Positions 1-8,776 of a DNA stretch of 64,000 nucleotides are shown piece after piece. This DNA is from Williamsia serinedens (lineage in GTDB: Bacteria; Actinomycetota; Actinomycetes; Mycobacteriales; Mycobacteriaceae): the NCBI RefSeq assembly GCF_024171725.1, contig NZ_JAMTCG010000004.1, positions 248,001 to 312,000 of the forward strand. Direction: 5' to 3'. The notes under the pieces were generated by a model that saw nothing but the letters and a program-made list of their open reading frames with translations, had not been told where the DNA came from and made no database searches. The first letter of the stretch is position 1. Every line of letters starts with the position of its first letter. The translations under genes were made by a program, and so were the position numbers.

Positions 1-2815
1 CCTGCTGCTGCGTCGGCTGCTGCTGACCGGAACTCCCCGTGGTGTCCTGCCCCGTCGGGTTGTTGTCCGGCACCGCGGCCGCGGCCGGGCTGATACCCGC
101 CTGCTGCAGGGCCTGGGCGATGGTCGGCGCGTAGCCGATGCTCGGCTGCTCGGTGTCCGAACTGCGGTAGCGGACGATCACGCGGAACAACCGCGGGAAC
201 GTCGCGTCGGAGTTCTTCGCCTGCGCGTACAGCGGCACCACGTTGAGCAGACCGTTCTGCCCCACCGGGAGCGTCAGCAGGTTGCCGAACCGCGTCGACG
301 CCGTGTTCTCGAGGTTCTTCAGGTCGGCGTTGACCTGACCGAACGTCGACATCGCCGAGAACGCCAGCCGCGGACCCTCACGGGTCGGGTTGGTGGGCAC
401 CTCGCGGATCGTCATCTGCCCGTACGTGTCCGGGTCCGACGAGACCGTGAGGTAGGAGGCGAGGAAGTCACGGTTCAACGTGTTCATCACGCTGGTCAGC
501 TGGAAGCTGGCCACGTTCTGGCGACGCGGATCCGAGGCCACGAAGTAGTACGGCGGCTGATCGAGCCCCTGGTCGAGGGCGTTCGAGTCGGTCGGGTCCG
601 CCGGGATCGACCAGAACGAGTTGCCCTGGAAGAACGTGGCCGGGTCCGAGACGTGGTACTTCGCGAGCAGCGAGCGCTGGATCTTGAACAGGTCCTCGGG
701 GTAGCGCACGTGCTCCTTGAGGCTGGTGTTCGCGTCGAACTCCGAGCGCGGCTTGACCGTTCCGGGGAACACCTTCATCCACGTCTTGAGGACGGGGTCC
801 TTGTCGTCGAACTGGTAGAGCGTCACCTTGCCCGTGTAGGCGTCGACGGTGGCCTTCACCGAGTTGCGGACGTAGGCGACCTGACGGTTGACCTGGGTGC
901 GACCGGTCTGTCCCTGCGTGAGCTCCTGCGCGTCGGTCGTCGCGTCCTGCAGCGACGTCTTCTGCGCGTACGGGTAGGCGTCGAGGGTGGTGTACCCGTC
1001 GACGATCCACTGGATCGACCCGTCGCTCATCACCGCGGGATAGGTCTTCGAGTCGACGGTGAGCCACGGCGCCGCCTTCTTCACGCGGTCGCGGGGGTCG
1101 CGGTTGTAGATGATCTTCGAGTTCGAGTTGATCGCACCCGAGAGCAGGATGTTCCGCTCGGTGTACTTGATCGAGTACGCCAGCCGGTTGAAGATGTTTC
1201 CCAGCGAGACGCCGGCGTCACCGGTGTAGGTGTATCGGCTTGTGGGCGTGTCGTATTCGGTCTGCTGGCCGTTCGCGGAGCCGACGATCGCGTAGTCGGG
1301 GTTGACCTTGGAGATCAACTCGCCGAAGTAGATCCGCGGCTGCTTCACCTTGATCGGTGCGGTCGCCTGGTAGTTCGGGTCGGCGATGCTGGCGAGATCG
1401 CTGACGTCGAAGTCGGGCTGGCCACCGCTGGTGACGTCCGTCCCCGACGACGCCGGCTCGTTCACCTTGTTGGCCGGGGCCGCGACGAACCCGTTGCCGT
1501 GCGTGTACACGGTGTGCTTGTTGATCCAGTTCTGCTGGTTCGCGGCGAACCGGGTCGGGTCGAGCTCACGCACCGAGACGATGAAGTCGCGCAGCTGGTT
1601 GTCGACGCGGTACCGGTCGATCGCGAGCTGCGTCGGGAACCCGTAGAAGTTCTGCTGCTGCTGCAGCTGGGTGAACGCCTGCGACACGATGTTCGGGTCC
1701 AGCACACGGATGTTCGAGATCGTCGCCGAGTCCGAGTCGACGTTCTGCTGGTTGACCTGACCGCCGGTCCAGTTCTCCTGGTAGGTCACCCGGTCGTTGC
1801 CGATCTGGTACGCCGCCCTCGTCGCGTCGATGTTGCGCTGGATGTACTCCGATTCCTTCTGCGCCGCGTTCGGCTTGACGGAGAACTGCTCCATCACCGC
1901 GGGCCAGCCGACGCCGATCACCAACGCCGACAACAGCATCAGCGCCGTCGCGAGGGCGGGCACACGCAGGTCGCGTAGCACGATGCCGGCGAAGAAGGCC
2001 GCCGCACAGATGACGGCGATCGCCAGCAGGATGAGCTTGGCCGGCAACACTGCGTTGATGTCGGTGTAGCTGGCACCGGTGAAGATCTCCTGCTTGCGCG
2101 TGCTCGACAGCAGCGAGTAGCGGTCGAACCAGTAGGCGACGGCCTTGAGCAGCAGGAAGAGTCCGGCGATGACGGCGAGCTGGATCCGCGCGGCCCGGGT
2201 CAGCGCACCGTTGCGTCCCGCGAGGTGGATCCCGCCGAAGATGTAGTGCGTCACCAGGCTCGCGAGGAACGTGATGACGAGGATGACGAACAGGAAGTTC
2301 AGGACGAAGCGGTAGAACGGCAGGTCGAACGCGTAGAACGAGGTGTCCAGTCCGAACTGCGGGTCCTTCACCCCGAACGACTCGCTGTGCAGGAACACCT
2401 GGACCGTCGCCCACGACCCCTGCGCGACGAGACCCGCCAACAGCCCGACCAGCGCCGACGGCAGGATCGCGAACCACCGGATCCGGCCCATCACCACGGC
2501 GCGGTAGCGCGCGATCGGGTCACCGGGGCCCGACGTCGGCACGAACACCGGCCGCGACCGGTACGCCAGTGCCAGACCCGCGAAGACGATGCCGCCCGCG
2601 ACGACCGCGGTCACCAGGAACAGCACGATGCGCGTCCAGATGATCGTGGAGAACACGCTGCTGTAGCCGAGGTCGTCGAACCACAGCAGGTCGGTGTAGA
2701 GCCCGACGAACCGCGGCCCCACCAGCAGGATCACGAGGATCGCGACGGCGACACCGATGAGGATCTTGCTCCGCTTGGACAGTGTCGGCATCCCTGCCGG
2801 ACCCCGTACGCCCAC
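1..2815 (-). CDS. UPF0182 family membrane protein, C-terminus cut by the window edge
   Basis: The reading frame is open from the GTG at 2815 to base 1, giving 938 residues; the family is usually near 1000, so only a short C-terminal piece is missing. About seven hydrophobic segments fill the first third, followed by a large domain that would lie outside the membrane, and the visible end is rich in Gln, Pro and Thr. The start was chosen because the N-terminus (VGVRGPAGMPTLSKRSK) aligns with the start I recall for M. tuberculosis Rv3193c and has a GGGAG ribosome site eight bases upstream; an internal ATG at 2791 is the alternative. The molecular function of UPF0182 is not known. It is transcribed away from the PPA1309-type gene. 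Confidence 0.93.
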   Translation of the reverse strand, partial: MGVRGPAGMPTLSKRSKILIGVAVAILVILLVGPRFVGLYTDLLWFDDLGYSSVFSTIIWTRIVLFLVTAVVAGGIVFAGLALAYRSRPVFVPTSGPGDPIARYRAVVMGRIRWFAILPSALVGLLAGLVAQGSWATVQVFLHSESFGVKDPQFGLDTSFYAFDLPFYRFVLNFLFVILVITFLASLVTHYIFGGIHLAGRNGALTRAARIQLAVIAGLFLLLKAVAYWFDRYSLLSSTRKQEIFTGASYTDINAVLPAKLILLAIAVICAAAFFAGIVLRDLRVPALATALMLLSALVIGVGWPAVMEQFSVKPNAAQKESEYIQRNIDATRAAYQIGNDRVTYQENWTGGQVNQQNVDSDSATISNIRVLDPNIVSQAFTQLQQQQNFYGFPTQLAIDRYRVDNQLRDFIVSVRELDPTRFAANQQNWINKHTVYTHGNGFVAAPANKVNEPASSGTDVTSGGQPDFDVSDLASIADPNYQATAPIKVKQPRIYFGELISKVNPDYAIVGSANGQQTEYDTPTSRYTYTGDAGVSLGNIFNRLAYSIKYTERNILLSGAINSNSKIIYNRDPRDRVKKAAPWLTVDSKTYPAVMSDGSIQWIVDGYTTLDAYPYAQKTSLQDATTDAQELTQGQTGRTQVNRQVAYVRNSVKATVDAYTGKVTLYQFDDKDPVLKTWMKVFPGTVKPRSEFDANTSLKEHVRYPEDLFKIQRSLLAKYHVSDPATFFQGNSFWSIPADPTDSNALDQGLDQPPYYFVASDPRRQNVASFQLTSVMNTLNRDFLASYLTVSSDPDTYGQMTIREVPTNPTREGPRLAFSAMSTFGQVNADLKNLENTASTRFGNLLTLPVGQNGLLNVVPLYAQAKNSDATFPRLFRVIVRYRSSDTEQPSIGYAPTIAQALQQAGISPAAAAVPDNNPTGQDTTGSSGQQQPTQQQ

Positions 2816-2942
2816 TTGTCACGCTCCCACTGCGATACGACGACGCGGCCCGTGAGCACGCGTCTTTGCCATTACTTTACTGACGGCCGGACAGCGGTCC
2901 GGTCCCCACGAGTCCGACCGCCGATGATGACAGGATGATCCT

Positions 2943-3545
2943 GTGACGAGTCCCGACGACGTTCCCCTGTCCCCCGACGCGCTCGGCATCGCCGTGCGGG
3001 AGGTCGCGGAGTTCGTCGACGCCGGCGGCTGGGGACAGCCTCCCCTGCTGTTCGCGCTGGTGCCCACCGCGGTGGTCGCGCAGGCGCAACCCGACCTCGC
3101 GGACACGCTCGACGAGTCCGAGCTGACCCTCATCGAGCAGGAGGCGCTTCCCGTCGCGCCGGACTCGGGGATGTCGGAGATCGAGCACGTGCTCGGCACC
3201 ACCAGCTGGCCCGCGGCCGTCGCCGGCTGCGCACTGGTCCAGGAGATCATCGTGTTGCCCCCGGACGCAGAATCCGACCTCGACGAGGCGTTCGGTCCGC
3301 TGCTCGCCGACCCCGACGCGGCCGACGAGGCCGCGCGCCAGACCGCGCGCGAGCACCCGGAGGCGACGGACGCGCGGCTCATCGCCGCGGCGCTGCGCGA
3401 CGGGCGGACGCTGTGCCTGTTGCAGCTCAAGCCCGCCCTGGGCGAGGAAGACGCGCCGATCGAGCTGCTGTCGCACCCGGAGCTCGCCCCGAACCTCGTC
3501 GCCGCGGTGGCCGCCACGCTGGACAACGACCCCGACGACTGGTGA
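2943..3545 (+). CDS. PPA1309 family protein
   Basis: This is a 200-residue acidic soluble protein with a GTG start and no signal peptide or membrane segment. It resembles the actinobacterial PPA1309 family, whose function is unknown. It sits between the divergent UPF0182 gene and the convergent PDZ protease gene (10 bp gap), a neighbourhood I associate with Rv3193c/Rv3194c-type loci. The N-terminal half holds a GGWGQPPLLFALVPT stretch and the C-terminal half an LCLLQLKP strand, both typical of the family as I remember it. Family assignment is from memory of sequence character and context; no function is claimed. Confidence 0.85.
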   Translation: MTSPDDVPLSPDALGIAVREVAEFVDAGGWGQPPLLFALVPTAVVAQAQPDLADTLDESELTLIEQEALPVAPDSGMSEIEHVLGTTSWPAAVAGCALVQEIIVLPPDAESDLDEAFGPLLADPDAADEAARQTAREHPEATDARLIAAALRDGRTLCLLQLKPALGEEDAPIELLSHPELAPNLVAAVAATLDNDPDDW

Positions 3546-3555
3546 CGCCCGACGC

Positions 3556-4605
3556 TCAGCATCGCGGCACGTCGCGACCCGCGCGGATGTCGCCGAGCGC
3601 GGTCACCGCGTCGGACAGGGTGTCGACCTTGATCAGGCGCAGGCCGTCGGGGACATCCGACCGCGCCTCCGCGCAGTTGCCCTCGGGCACGAGGAAATCG
3701 GTGGCGCCGGCCTCGCGGGCGGCGAGCGTCTTGTGGGTGATCCCACCGATCTCGCCGACGTCGCCGTCGTCGGAGATGGTGCCCGTGCCCGCGATGAACC
3801 GGCCGCCGGTGAGGTCGGTGGGACCGAGCTTGTCGATGACGGCCAGCGTCAGCATCAGCCCGGCCGACGGGCCCCCGATGTCGCCGACCGTGAAGTCGAT
3901 GCGCAGCGACGGGTCGGCGTTGACGAACTCGGGCGTCACGCCCAGATAGCCCTTGCCGGCTTCGTCGGGACGCGAACCGAGCACGACGGGGACGTCGCGG
4001 GTCGCACCGGAGGAGTTCGCCACCCCGAACGTGACCGTCGCCCCCGGCTTCGACGACGACACCGCCTGACGCAGCTGATCGGGCGTCGACACCGACCGGC
4101 CGTTCACCGAGACCACCCGGTCACCCGACGTCAGCTTCCCCGCCGCGGGTCCCTTCGGATCGACGACGACGGACAGCGCGACGGGCCGCTGGAGATAGCG
4201 CAGCGCCGCGACGGTGGCCGAGTCCTCGGACCCGCCCATCTGCTGCTGGTCCTGCTGTCGGACCTCCTCGGCGGACTGGTCCGGCGGGAAGATCTCCTCC
4301 CGCGGCTGCAACGCGTCGCGACCGGAGAACCACATGCCCAGCGCCTGGAACAGCGTCAGGCCGTCGGTGACGGACACCGTCGTGAGGTTGAGGTTGCCGT
4401 CGGTGGCGCGGACCGGCGCCCCGTCGATCGCGACGACGGGCTTGCCCTCGACGGTGCCGAGGGTGTTCACGGTCGGCCCGGGGCCCAGGCTCACGTAGGG
4501 CACACGGACGAACGATCCGACCAGCACGAGGAGCACCAGCAGCACCAGGGTGACCGCCAGTGTCACCATCCGCCGGTTGGCCGGGACGACTCTCACGCGC
4601 ACCAC
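3556..4605 (-). CDS. PDZ domain membrane-anchored Lon-like (S16) serine protease
   Basis: The 349-residue protein has one N-terminal membrane anchor (about residues 14-31), a PDZ domain (about 140-210) and a C-terminal Lon-type proteolytic domain. The Ser-Lys dyad is visible: Ser247 in DIGGPSAGL and Lys292 in GITHKTLAA. The active domain would face outside the membrane. It corresponds to M. tuberculosis Rv3194c and is YlbL-like. The frame opens with GTG at 4605, but a TACTGT hexamer (4604-4609) lies exactly seven bases before a later in-frame GTG at 4596, so a leaderless start at 4596 is quite possible. It ends 10 bp from the convergent PPA1309-type gene. Confidence 0.93.
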   Translation of the reverse strand: MVRVRVVPANRRMVTLAVTLVLLVLLVLVGSFVRVPYVSLGPGPTVNTLGTVEGKPVVAIDGAPVRATDGNLNLTTVSVTDGLTLFQALGMWFSGRDALQPREEIFPPDQSAEEVRQQDQQQMGGSEDSATVAALRYLQRPVALSVVVDPKGPAAGKLTSGDRVVSVNGRSVSTPDQLRQAVSSSKPGATVTFGVANSSGATRDVPVVLGSRPDEAGKGYLGVTPEFVNADPSLRIDFTVGDIGGPSAGLMLTLAVIDKLGPTDLTGGRFIAGTGTISDDGDVGEIGGITHKTLAAREAGATDFLVPEGNCAEARSDVPDGLRLIKVDTLSDAVTALGDIRAGRDVPRC

Positions 4606-4621
4606 AGTAGATGTGGCGAGC

Positions 4622-5605
4622 TCACCTCTCCGGTCCGAGCCGGACGACCTGTCCGGGTCGGGTCAGCGACGGTGCGGTCACCTGGCCCCCGTGCGCCTGC
4701 CGGATCACCTCGCCCTGCAGCGCCGTAAGGCACGCCGCCGCGGGCGAGTCGTAGGTCGCCTGCAGGACCGGCGCGATGCTCGCCGCGAACCGGCCCTCCG
4801 CGGCGATGAACTGCTCGCGGTACGGCCCGTAGAACGGGAGTATCGCGGCGAGGACGACCTCACCGGCCCCGGCGATGCCGTTCAGGATCGGTGTGATCCA
4901 GGGCAGGTTCTGGAAGATGACCGGTTCGAGTTCGGCCAGGATCGGCCCGGCCAGCTGCATCATCGGCTGGATGGCCGGGCCGAGGGAGAACACCTCGGAG
5001 GCGAACGGACCGAACATCGGCGAGAGTTCGACGATCGACGACAACCCACCCGACTTGGCCGGTCTCGGCAGGCCCAGCGGGCACGGGGGTTGCGTGTCGA
5101 CCGCGGGCGCGGAGAACGCCGACGTTGCCGGGTCCACCGCGCTGGACCCACCCGGCGTCGTACCCGCGCCCGGGGTCGTCCCGCCGATCGGGGTGGACGC
5201 GCCCGGCGCAGCACCCCCGCCCGGGGTCACCGCCGCCGACGGCAGCGTCGCCCCTCCCGCTCCCGGTGAGATGGCGACGGCCGCGCCCGGCACGGGTCCC
5301 GCGGGCGCGGCGGGGGTCGTCGGGGCAGCGGGACGGCCGGCGGGTGGCGACGGCGCGACGGAGGGCACGACCACCGCGGCCGCCGGTGCCGGGGCGGCGG
5401 CCGTGCGACCGGCGTCGGTGACGACGACGGAGCGCTGATCACCCGACACCCACGTCGCGGTGGCGAGGACCGCGAGCACCGTCACACCGGACAGCGCCCG
5501 GACCACGACGGGTGCCGACGGTCCCCGTCGGCGACGAGCCGGCGGGGTCGGCGCGGCCTGGGCGGGGAACGGCTCGGTCACGGGGTCGACGGCGGGGTCG
5601 CTCAC
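4622..5605 (-). CDS. Proline/alanine-rich membrane-anchored protein of unknown function, last gene of the envelope cassette
   Basis: This 327-residue protein has a short cytoplasmic N-terminus with an RRRR patch, one membrane segment at about residues 28-46, a roughly 100-residue low-complexity linker of Ala, Pro, Gly and Thr, and a compact C-terminal domain of about 150 residues with hydrophobic helices (MFGPFASEVF, LPWITPILNGIAG) and two cysteines. GTG 5605 was chosen because TGGAGAA lies six bases upstream; the ATG just before it is out of frame and closes at once. It starts 13 bp after the lipoprotein gene and is probably co-transcribed with it. I do not recognise the family. A surface-exposed domain on a flexible stalk is inference. 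Confidence 0.85.
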   Translation of the reverse strand: MSDPAVDPVTEPFPAQAAPTPPARRRRGPSAPVVVRALSGVTVLAVLATATWVSGDQRSVVVTDAGRTAAAPAPAAAVVVPSVAPSPPAGRPAAPTTPAAPAGPVPGAAVAISPGAGGATLPSAAVTPGGGAAPGASTPIGGTTPGAGTTPGGSSAVDPATSAFSAPAVDTQPPCPLGLPRPAKSGGLSSIVELSPMFGPFASEVFSLGPAIQPMMQLAGPILAELEPVIFQNLPWITPILNGIAGAGEVVLAAILPFYGPYREQFIAAEGRFAASIAPVLQATYDSPAAACLTALQGEVIRQAHGGQVTAPSLTRPGQVVRLGPER

Positions 5606-5618
5606 GGGTTCTCCAGAC

Positions 5619-6449
5619 TCATCGTGTGGTCGAGGGCGGTGCGGTGGACGGGGCAGCCGCGGACGGCTCGTAGGTGCCCTCGAGGTGCCACACGCCGGTG
5701 AAGCCGTTGAACGGGCCGCCGACGATGAGGCTGGTCCACTCGAGGGTGTAGTGACGCGAGGAGGCGTCGTAGGTCCCGGTGGCGGGAGGCCCGTCACCCG
5801 AGGACGCGTCGTCCTGGCCCAACCACTTCTGCTGGACCCAGTCCCATGCCCGCGTCGCCTGGGCCACACCCGGCACCTGCGGGCCGGCGGCCGCAGGCGC
5901 CTTCGGTGCGCCCTGGTTGAACTCCTGGTTGTTCCACGACGCCGCCCACGCCGTGAGGTTCGCCGTGAGCTTCCCGCCCTCGACACGCACCGACGGCGCG
6001 ACGACGGCCCTGCGGGTCTGCGGGTCGACGGCGTTCGTGGACGCACCGAAGTCGACCCCGAAGAACCTGGTGGGCTTCATGATCGAGCCCGACAGGGAGT
6101 TGCCGTCCGAGGAGAAACCGGGCGTGGGCTCGGATTGGAACCCACCCACGCGCAATCCACCCTCGGACCCCGGGCTCAACAGTGTGACGGTCCCGCCCTG
6201 GACCGGCGAGTCGCCGTTGGGCATGAACGGCCCGTCCTTCGGGGTCCCGGCCGGCTGGACCATCCTGAACCACGAGCCGCTCACCGACGATCCGTCGACG
6301 GTGCCGGGGTCGAGCCGGAACAGGCCGACGAGATCGCCGGAGGCGGTGGCGGTCCCGTCGGACGAACAGCCCGCCGACGCGAGCGTGAGCGCCGCGGCGG
6401 CGACCGCGATGAGCAGGCGGCCCCGGCGGCCGCGCCTCGTCGTCATCAT
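5619..6449 (-). CDS. Predicted lipoprotein, paralogue of the secreted protein two genes upstream
   Basis: The 276-residue product starts MMTTRRGRRG, has a hydrophobic signal stretch and a lipobox-like LASAGC, so Cys about 27 would be lipidated. The mature part shares ordered motifs with the product of 7497-8591: GLF-x-x-D, SGSWFRM, PAG, LSPGS, TNAVDPQT, FNQGAPK and IVGGPFNGFTGVWHL. The start overlaps the stop of the upstream gene as ATGA (6446-6449) behind a GGGGAAGAG ribosome site. I considered HtaA heme-binding domains because of the secreted tandem layout but saw no match I trust. Function unknown; envelope location is inferred from the lipobox. Confidence 0.88.
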   Translation of the reverse strand: MMTTRRGRRGRLLIAVAAAALTLASAGCSSDGTATASGDLVGLFRLDPGTVDGSSVSGSWFRMVQPAGTPKDGPFMPNGDSPVQGGTVTLLSPGSEGGLRVGGFQSEPTPGFSSDGNSLSGSIMKPTRFFGVDFGASTNAVDPQTRRAVVAPSVRVEGGKLTANLTAWAASWNNQEFNQGAPKAPAAAGPQVPGVAQATRAWDWVQQKWLGQDDASSGDGPPATGTYDASSRHYTLEWTSLIVGGPFNGFTGVWHLEGTYEPSAAAPSTAPPSTTR

Positions 6450-7507
6450 CTCTTCCCCTGTCGTTCTCGACGTCGGTCGGACGTGATGCCCAGTGCTGCG
6501 GCGATTCCCGTGAGCGCGCCGGCAGCCACGAGGAACCACGGCAGGACGGCGAACGCGCCTACACCGAGTGCTGCGGTCCGGTCGTTCAGCGCACGGACGC
6601 CGTGATAGTTGCCGAGGTTGTCGTTCATGGTCCCGATGAGCCCCGCGAAGTCCGACGACATCCGTTGCCAGGAGGCACGCAGGTCGTCGACGGCCGCGAC
6701 GTCCTGTCGGGGCGCGGTGGCGATCTCGGCGCGGTAGACGCTGTCGACGGCACCCACGGCACCCACGGCGCCTACGAGGACGACGAAGTAGCCCTGGACG
6801 TCGCGGACCTTCGCTGCGGTGAGGACGGTCGAGTACCGGTCGAGCAGCGGGGTCGCGGCACGGGTGTCGCCCGGCATGCCCCGCACCAACGGTGTCACCA
6901 CCAGCGCCACCGCCACGACCCCCACCACGAGGGCCGCCGGCAGCGGCGGGCGTCCCGTCCGTGCCCGACGCCACGCCCAGACCGACCCGCCGAGGATCAG
7001 CAGACCGGCGCCGATCGGGAGGAACGGGATGACGTCGATGGGACGCAGGTCCGCGAGACGCTCGAAGTCGGTGCGGCCGGCGTCGATCCGGTCGATCAAG
7101 CCACGCATGTCGGCGTCGATGGCCGGGTAGCGCGCCACGAAGTCGTCGATCTGCGGGTACCGCGTCGCGTCGACCCGGCCCGAGGAGTCGATACGCACGA
7201 TCGCTGCGTGGGCGGCGGACAACCGGTCGAGATCGGCGCGGAAGGTGTCCATGCGCTGCTCGGTGACGTACGGCGCGAAGGCGGTCACCATCGCCTGGCC
7301 CTGCGCGGCCGGGTAGAGCATCCCGCCCGCGAGGGGCACGACGACAAGGACCAGTCCGATCAGTCCGCCGACCGCCCAGGGCCACGACCTCCGCGGCGGT
7401 GCCGGCGCGTCGCCGACGACGTGCACCGCCGGCATCGCGACGCCGAGCGCGTCACTCGTCGAGCCGGTGATCACCGGTGGCCCGCCCACGGTGCGGTCAC
7501 TCGTCAC
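6446..7507 (-). CDS. Membrane protein of unknown function, third partner of the envelope cassette
   Basis: The 353-residue protein has about four membrane segments (near residues 43-64, 163-180, 193-212 and 318-342). Two loops of about 100 residues, one on each side of the central pair, are rich in charged and helical sequence and may lie outside the membrane. A short GAVGAVGAVDS repeat lies in the second loop. The GTG start at 7507 overlaps the end of the preceding gene by 11 bases and its TGA overlaps the following ATG, so translation is probably coupled on both sides. I do not recognise the family. The context suggests it works with the two paralogous exported proteins, but this is inference. 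Confidence 0.85.
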   Translation of the reverse strand: MTSDRTVGGPPVITGSTSDALGVAMPAVHVVGDAPAPPRRSWPWAVGGLIGLVLVVVPLAGGMLYPAAQGQAMVTAFAPYVTEQRMDTFRADLDRLSAAHAAIVRIDSSGRVDATRYPQIDDFVARYPAIDADMRGLIDRIDAGRTDFERLADLRPIDVIPFLPIGAGLLILGGSVWAWRRARTGRPPLPAALVVGVVAVALVVTPLVRGMPGDTRAATPLLDRYSTVLTAAKVRDVQGYFVVLVGAVGAVGAVDSVYRAEIATAPRQDVAAVDDLRASWQRMSSDFAGLIGTMNDNLGNYHGVRALNDRTAALGVGAFAVLPWFLVAAGALTGIAAALGITSDRRRERQGKR

Positions 7508-8591
7508 CAGATGTGCCCGCCGTCGGGGTCGCGCGGCGCCGGAACAGGCGGTCGGCGTTGGTGAGCAGCGCGGCGGCGATCGCCGTGATGACGACGAGCA
7601 CCGGCAGGAGCCATCGCGGTTGCCCGGTCCCGGAGACGTCCACGGCTCGTGCCGTCAACGCCGGGTCGGCCGCGACCGCGGTCCCGGCAACCGGCTGCGC
7701 CGCCGCCTGACCCTGCTGACCCGGGGTCTGCGCGCCGGGGGCCGCCGTGGGCGCCGCGCCGCCGGGTGCCGCACCGGCGACGCCGGTCGGAGCCGCCGCT
7801 GGTGTCCCGCCAGGGGCCGCCGCGGCCGGAGCCTGCGCGGCGGGAGCCTGCGCCGCGCCGAGCCCGCCGCCGCGGTAGGTCCCGGCGAGGTGCCACAGGC
7901 CGGTGAAGTTGTTGAAGGGGCCACCCACGATCTGGCTCGTCCACTCGATGACGAAGGCGCCGCTCGCGCGGTCGATGGTCCCCCGCACCGCGGTCGTCTT
8001 CCCGGGCAGTCCGCCACCCGGCTTCGGGGCGCCCTGGTTGAACACCTGCTTGTTCCAGGTGACTCCGAAGGCGCTGAGATCGCCGCTCAGTGTGGTGCCG
8101 TCCGCGGCGAGTTGCGGGAGGGCCGCAGCCGACCCCGTCTGGGGGTCGGTGGCGTTCGTCGCCGTCGCGAAACCCACGCCGTAGAACCTCACCGGGCGGG
8201 TGACGCGACCGGAGACCGCGTTGCCCGCGCCGTCGAACGCCTGCGCCGGCTGCGGTTGATACGAACCCGACGTCACTCCGCCGTCGCTGCCCGGTGACAG
8301 CGGGGTGACGGTCTTGTCCGAGCACCCGGAGTCGCTGTTGGACAGGAACGGCCCGCTGGTGGAACCGGCGGGCAGGATCATGCGGAAGAACGACCCCGTC
8401 ACCGAGCCGCCCGAGCAGACGCCGGCGTCGATCGCGAACAGGCCGGTCAGCGGGGTGGGCGCCGCGGACGCCGGCGCGGCCCCGACCGCTGCGAGACCTG
8501 CGGCGAGCGCGACGACACCCAGCAGTGCGGCCACCCGTCCCGACCTCGTACGCCCGCGCCGCGGTCGGGTCCTGTGCTGCCTGCTCGTCAC
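7497..8591 (-). CDS. Secreted, C-terminally anchored protein, paralogue of the nearby lipoprotein
   Basis: From the GTG at 8591 this is a 364-residue protein. It has a basic N-terminus, a hydrophobic signal sequence ending ASAAP, an N-terminal domain of about 200 residues, a long Ala/Pro/Gly/Gln linker, a C-terminal membrane helix (about residues 325-345) and a short arginine-rich tail. The domain shares GLFAID, SGxFFRM, LSPGS, TNATDPQT, FNQGAPKP and IVGGPFNNFTGLWHL with the lipoprotein at 5619-6449. Two cysteines in the first half are absent from the lipoprotein. The start is supported by a GGAG eight bases upstream; longer in-frame starts to 8636 lack one. It heads the cassette. Confidence 0.87.
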   Translation of the reverse strand: MTSRQHRTRPRRGRTRSGRVAALLGVVALAAGLAAVGAAPASAAPTPLTGLFAIDAGVCSGGSVTGSFFRMILPAGSTSGPFLSNSDSGCSDKTVTPLSPGSDGGVTSGSYQPQPAQAFDGAGNAVSGRVTRPVRFYGVGFATATNATDPQTGSAAALPQLAADGTTLSGDLSAFGVTWNKQVFNQGAPKPGGGLPGKTTAVRGTIDRASGAFVIEWTSQIVGGPFNNFTGLWHLAGTYRGGGLGAAQAPAAQAPAAAAPGGTPAAAPTGVAGAAPGGAAPTAAPGAQTPGQQGQAAAQPVAGTAVAADPALTARAVDVSGTGQPRWLLPVLVVITAIAAALLTNADRLFRRRATPTAGTSGDE

Positions 8592-8645
8592 GCGCCTGCT
8601 CCATCGGTCACACCCGCCTGCGCGGGACCTGGACAAATCGAGCGA

Positions 8646-8674
8646 AATGTAGTGAGAGTTGCGGATCGCTCACA
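8646..8674 (-). promoter_or_regulatory. Candidate promoter of the four-gene envelope cassette
   Basis: On the minus strand a TACATT hexamer (8646-8651) is preceded at 17 bases by TGTGAG (8669-8674), with about 50 bases left before the GTG at 8591. The -10 match is fair and the -35 match weak. Just upstream lies an inverted pair, TTGTG (8678-8682) and CACAA (8694-8698), with 11 bases between, which could be an operator. This is sequence reading only. Confidence 0.4.
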
Positions 8675-8776
8675 GCGTTGTGGTCATCGTGAACACAAGT
8701 GCGCTGAGAGCGAAACCCGACGTCACCTGTGGTCGGCACGGGTGTCCGACGTGGTCCCGCCGGTACCGTGGGGGCC

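Noticed and set aside
5619-6449. HtaA heme-binding domain in the lipoprotein and its paralogue
   Set aside because: The secreted layout suggested it, but the sequence motifs do not fit what I know of HtaA domains.
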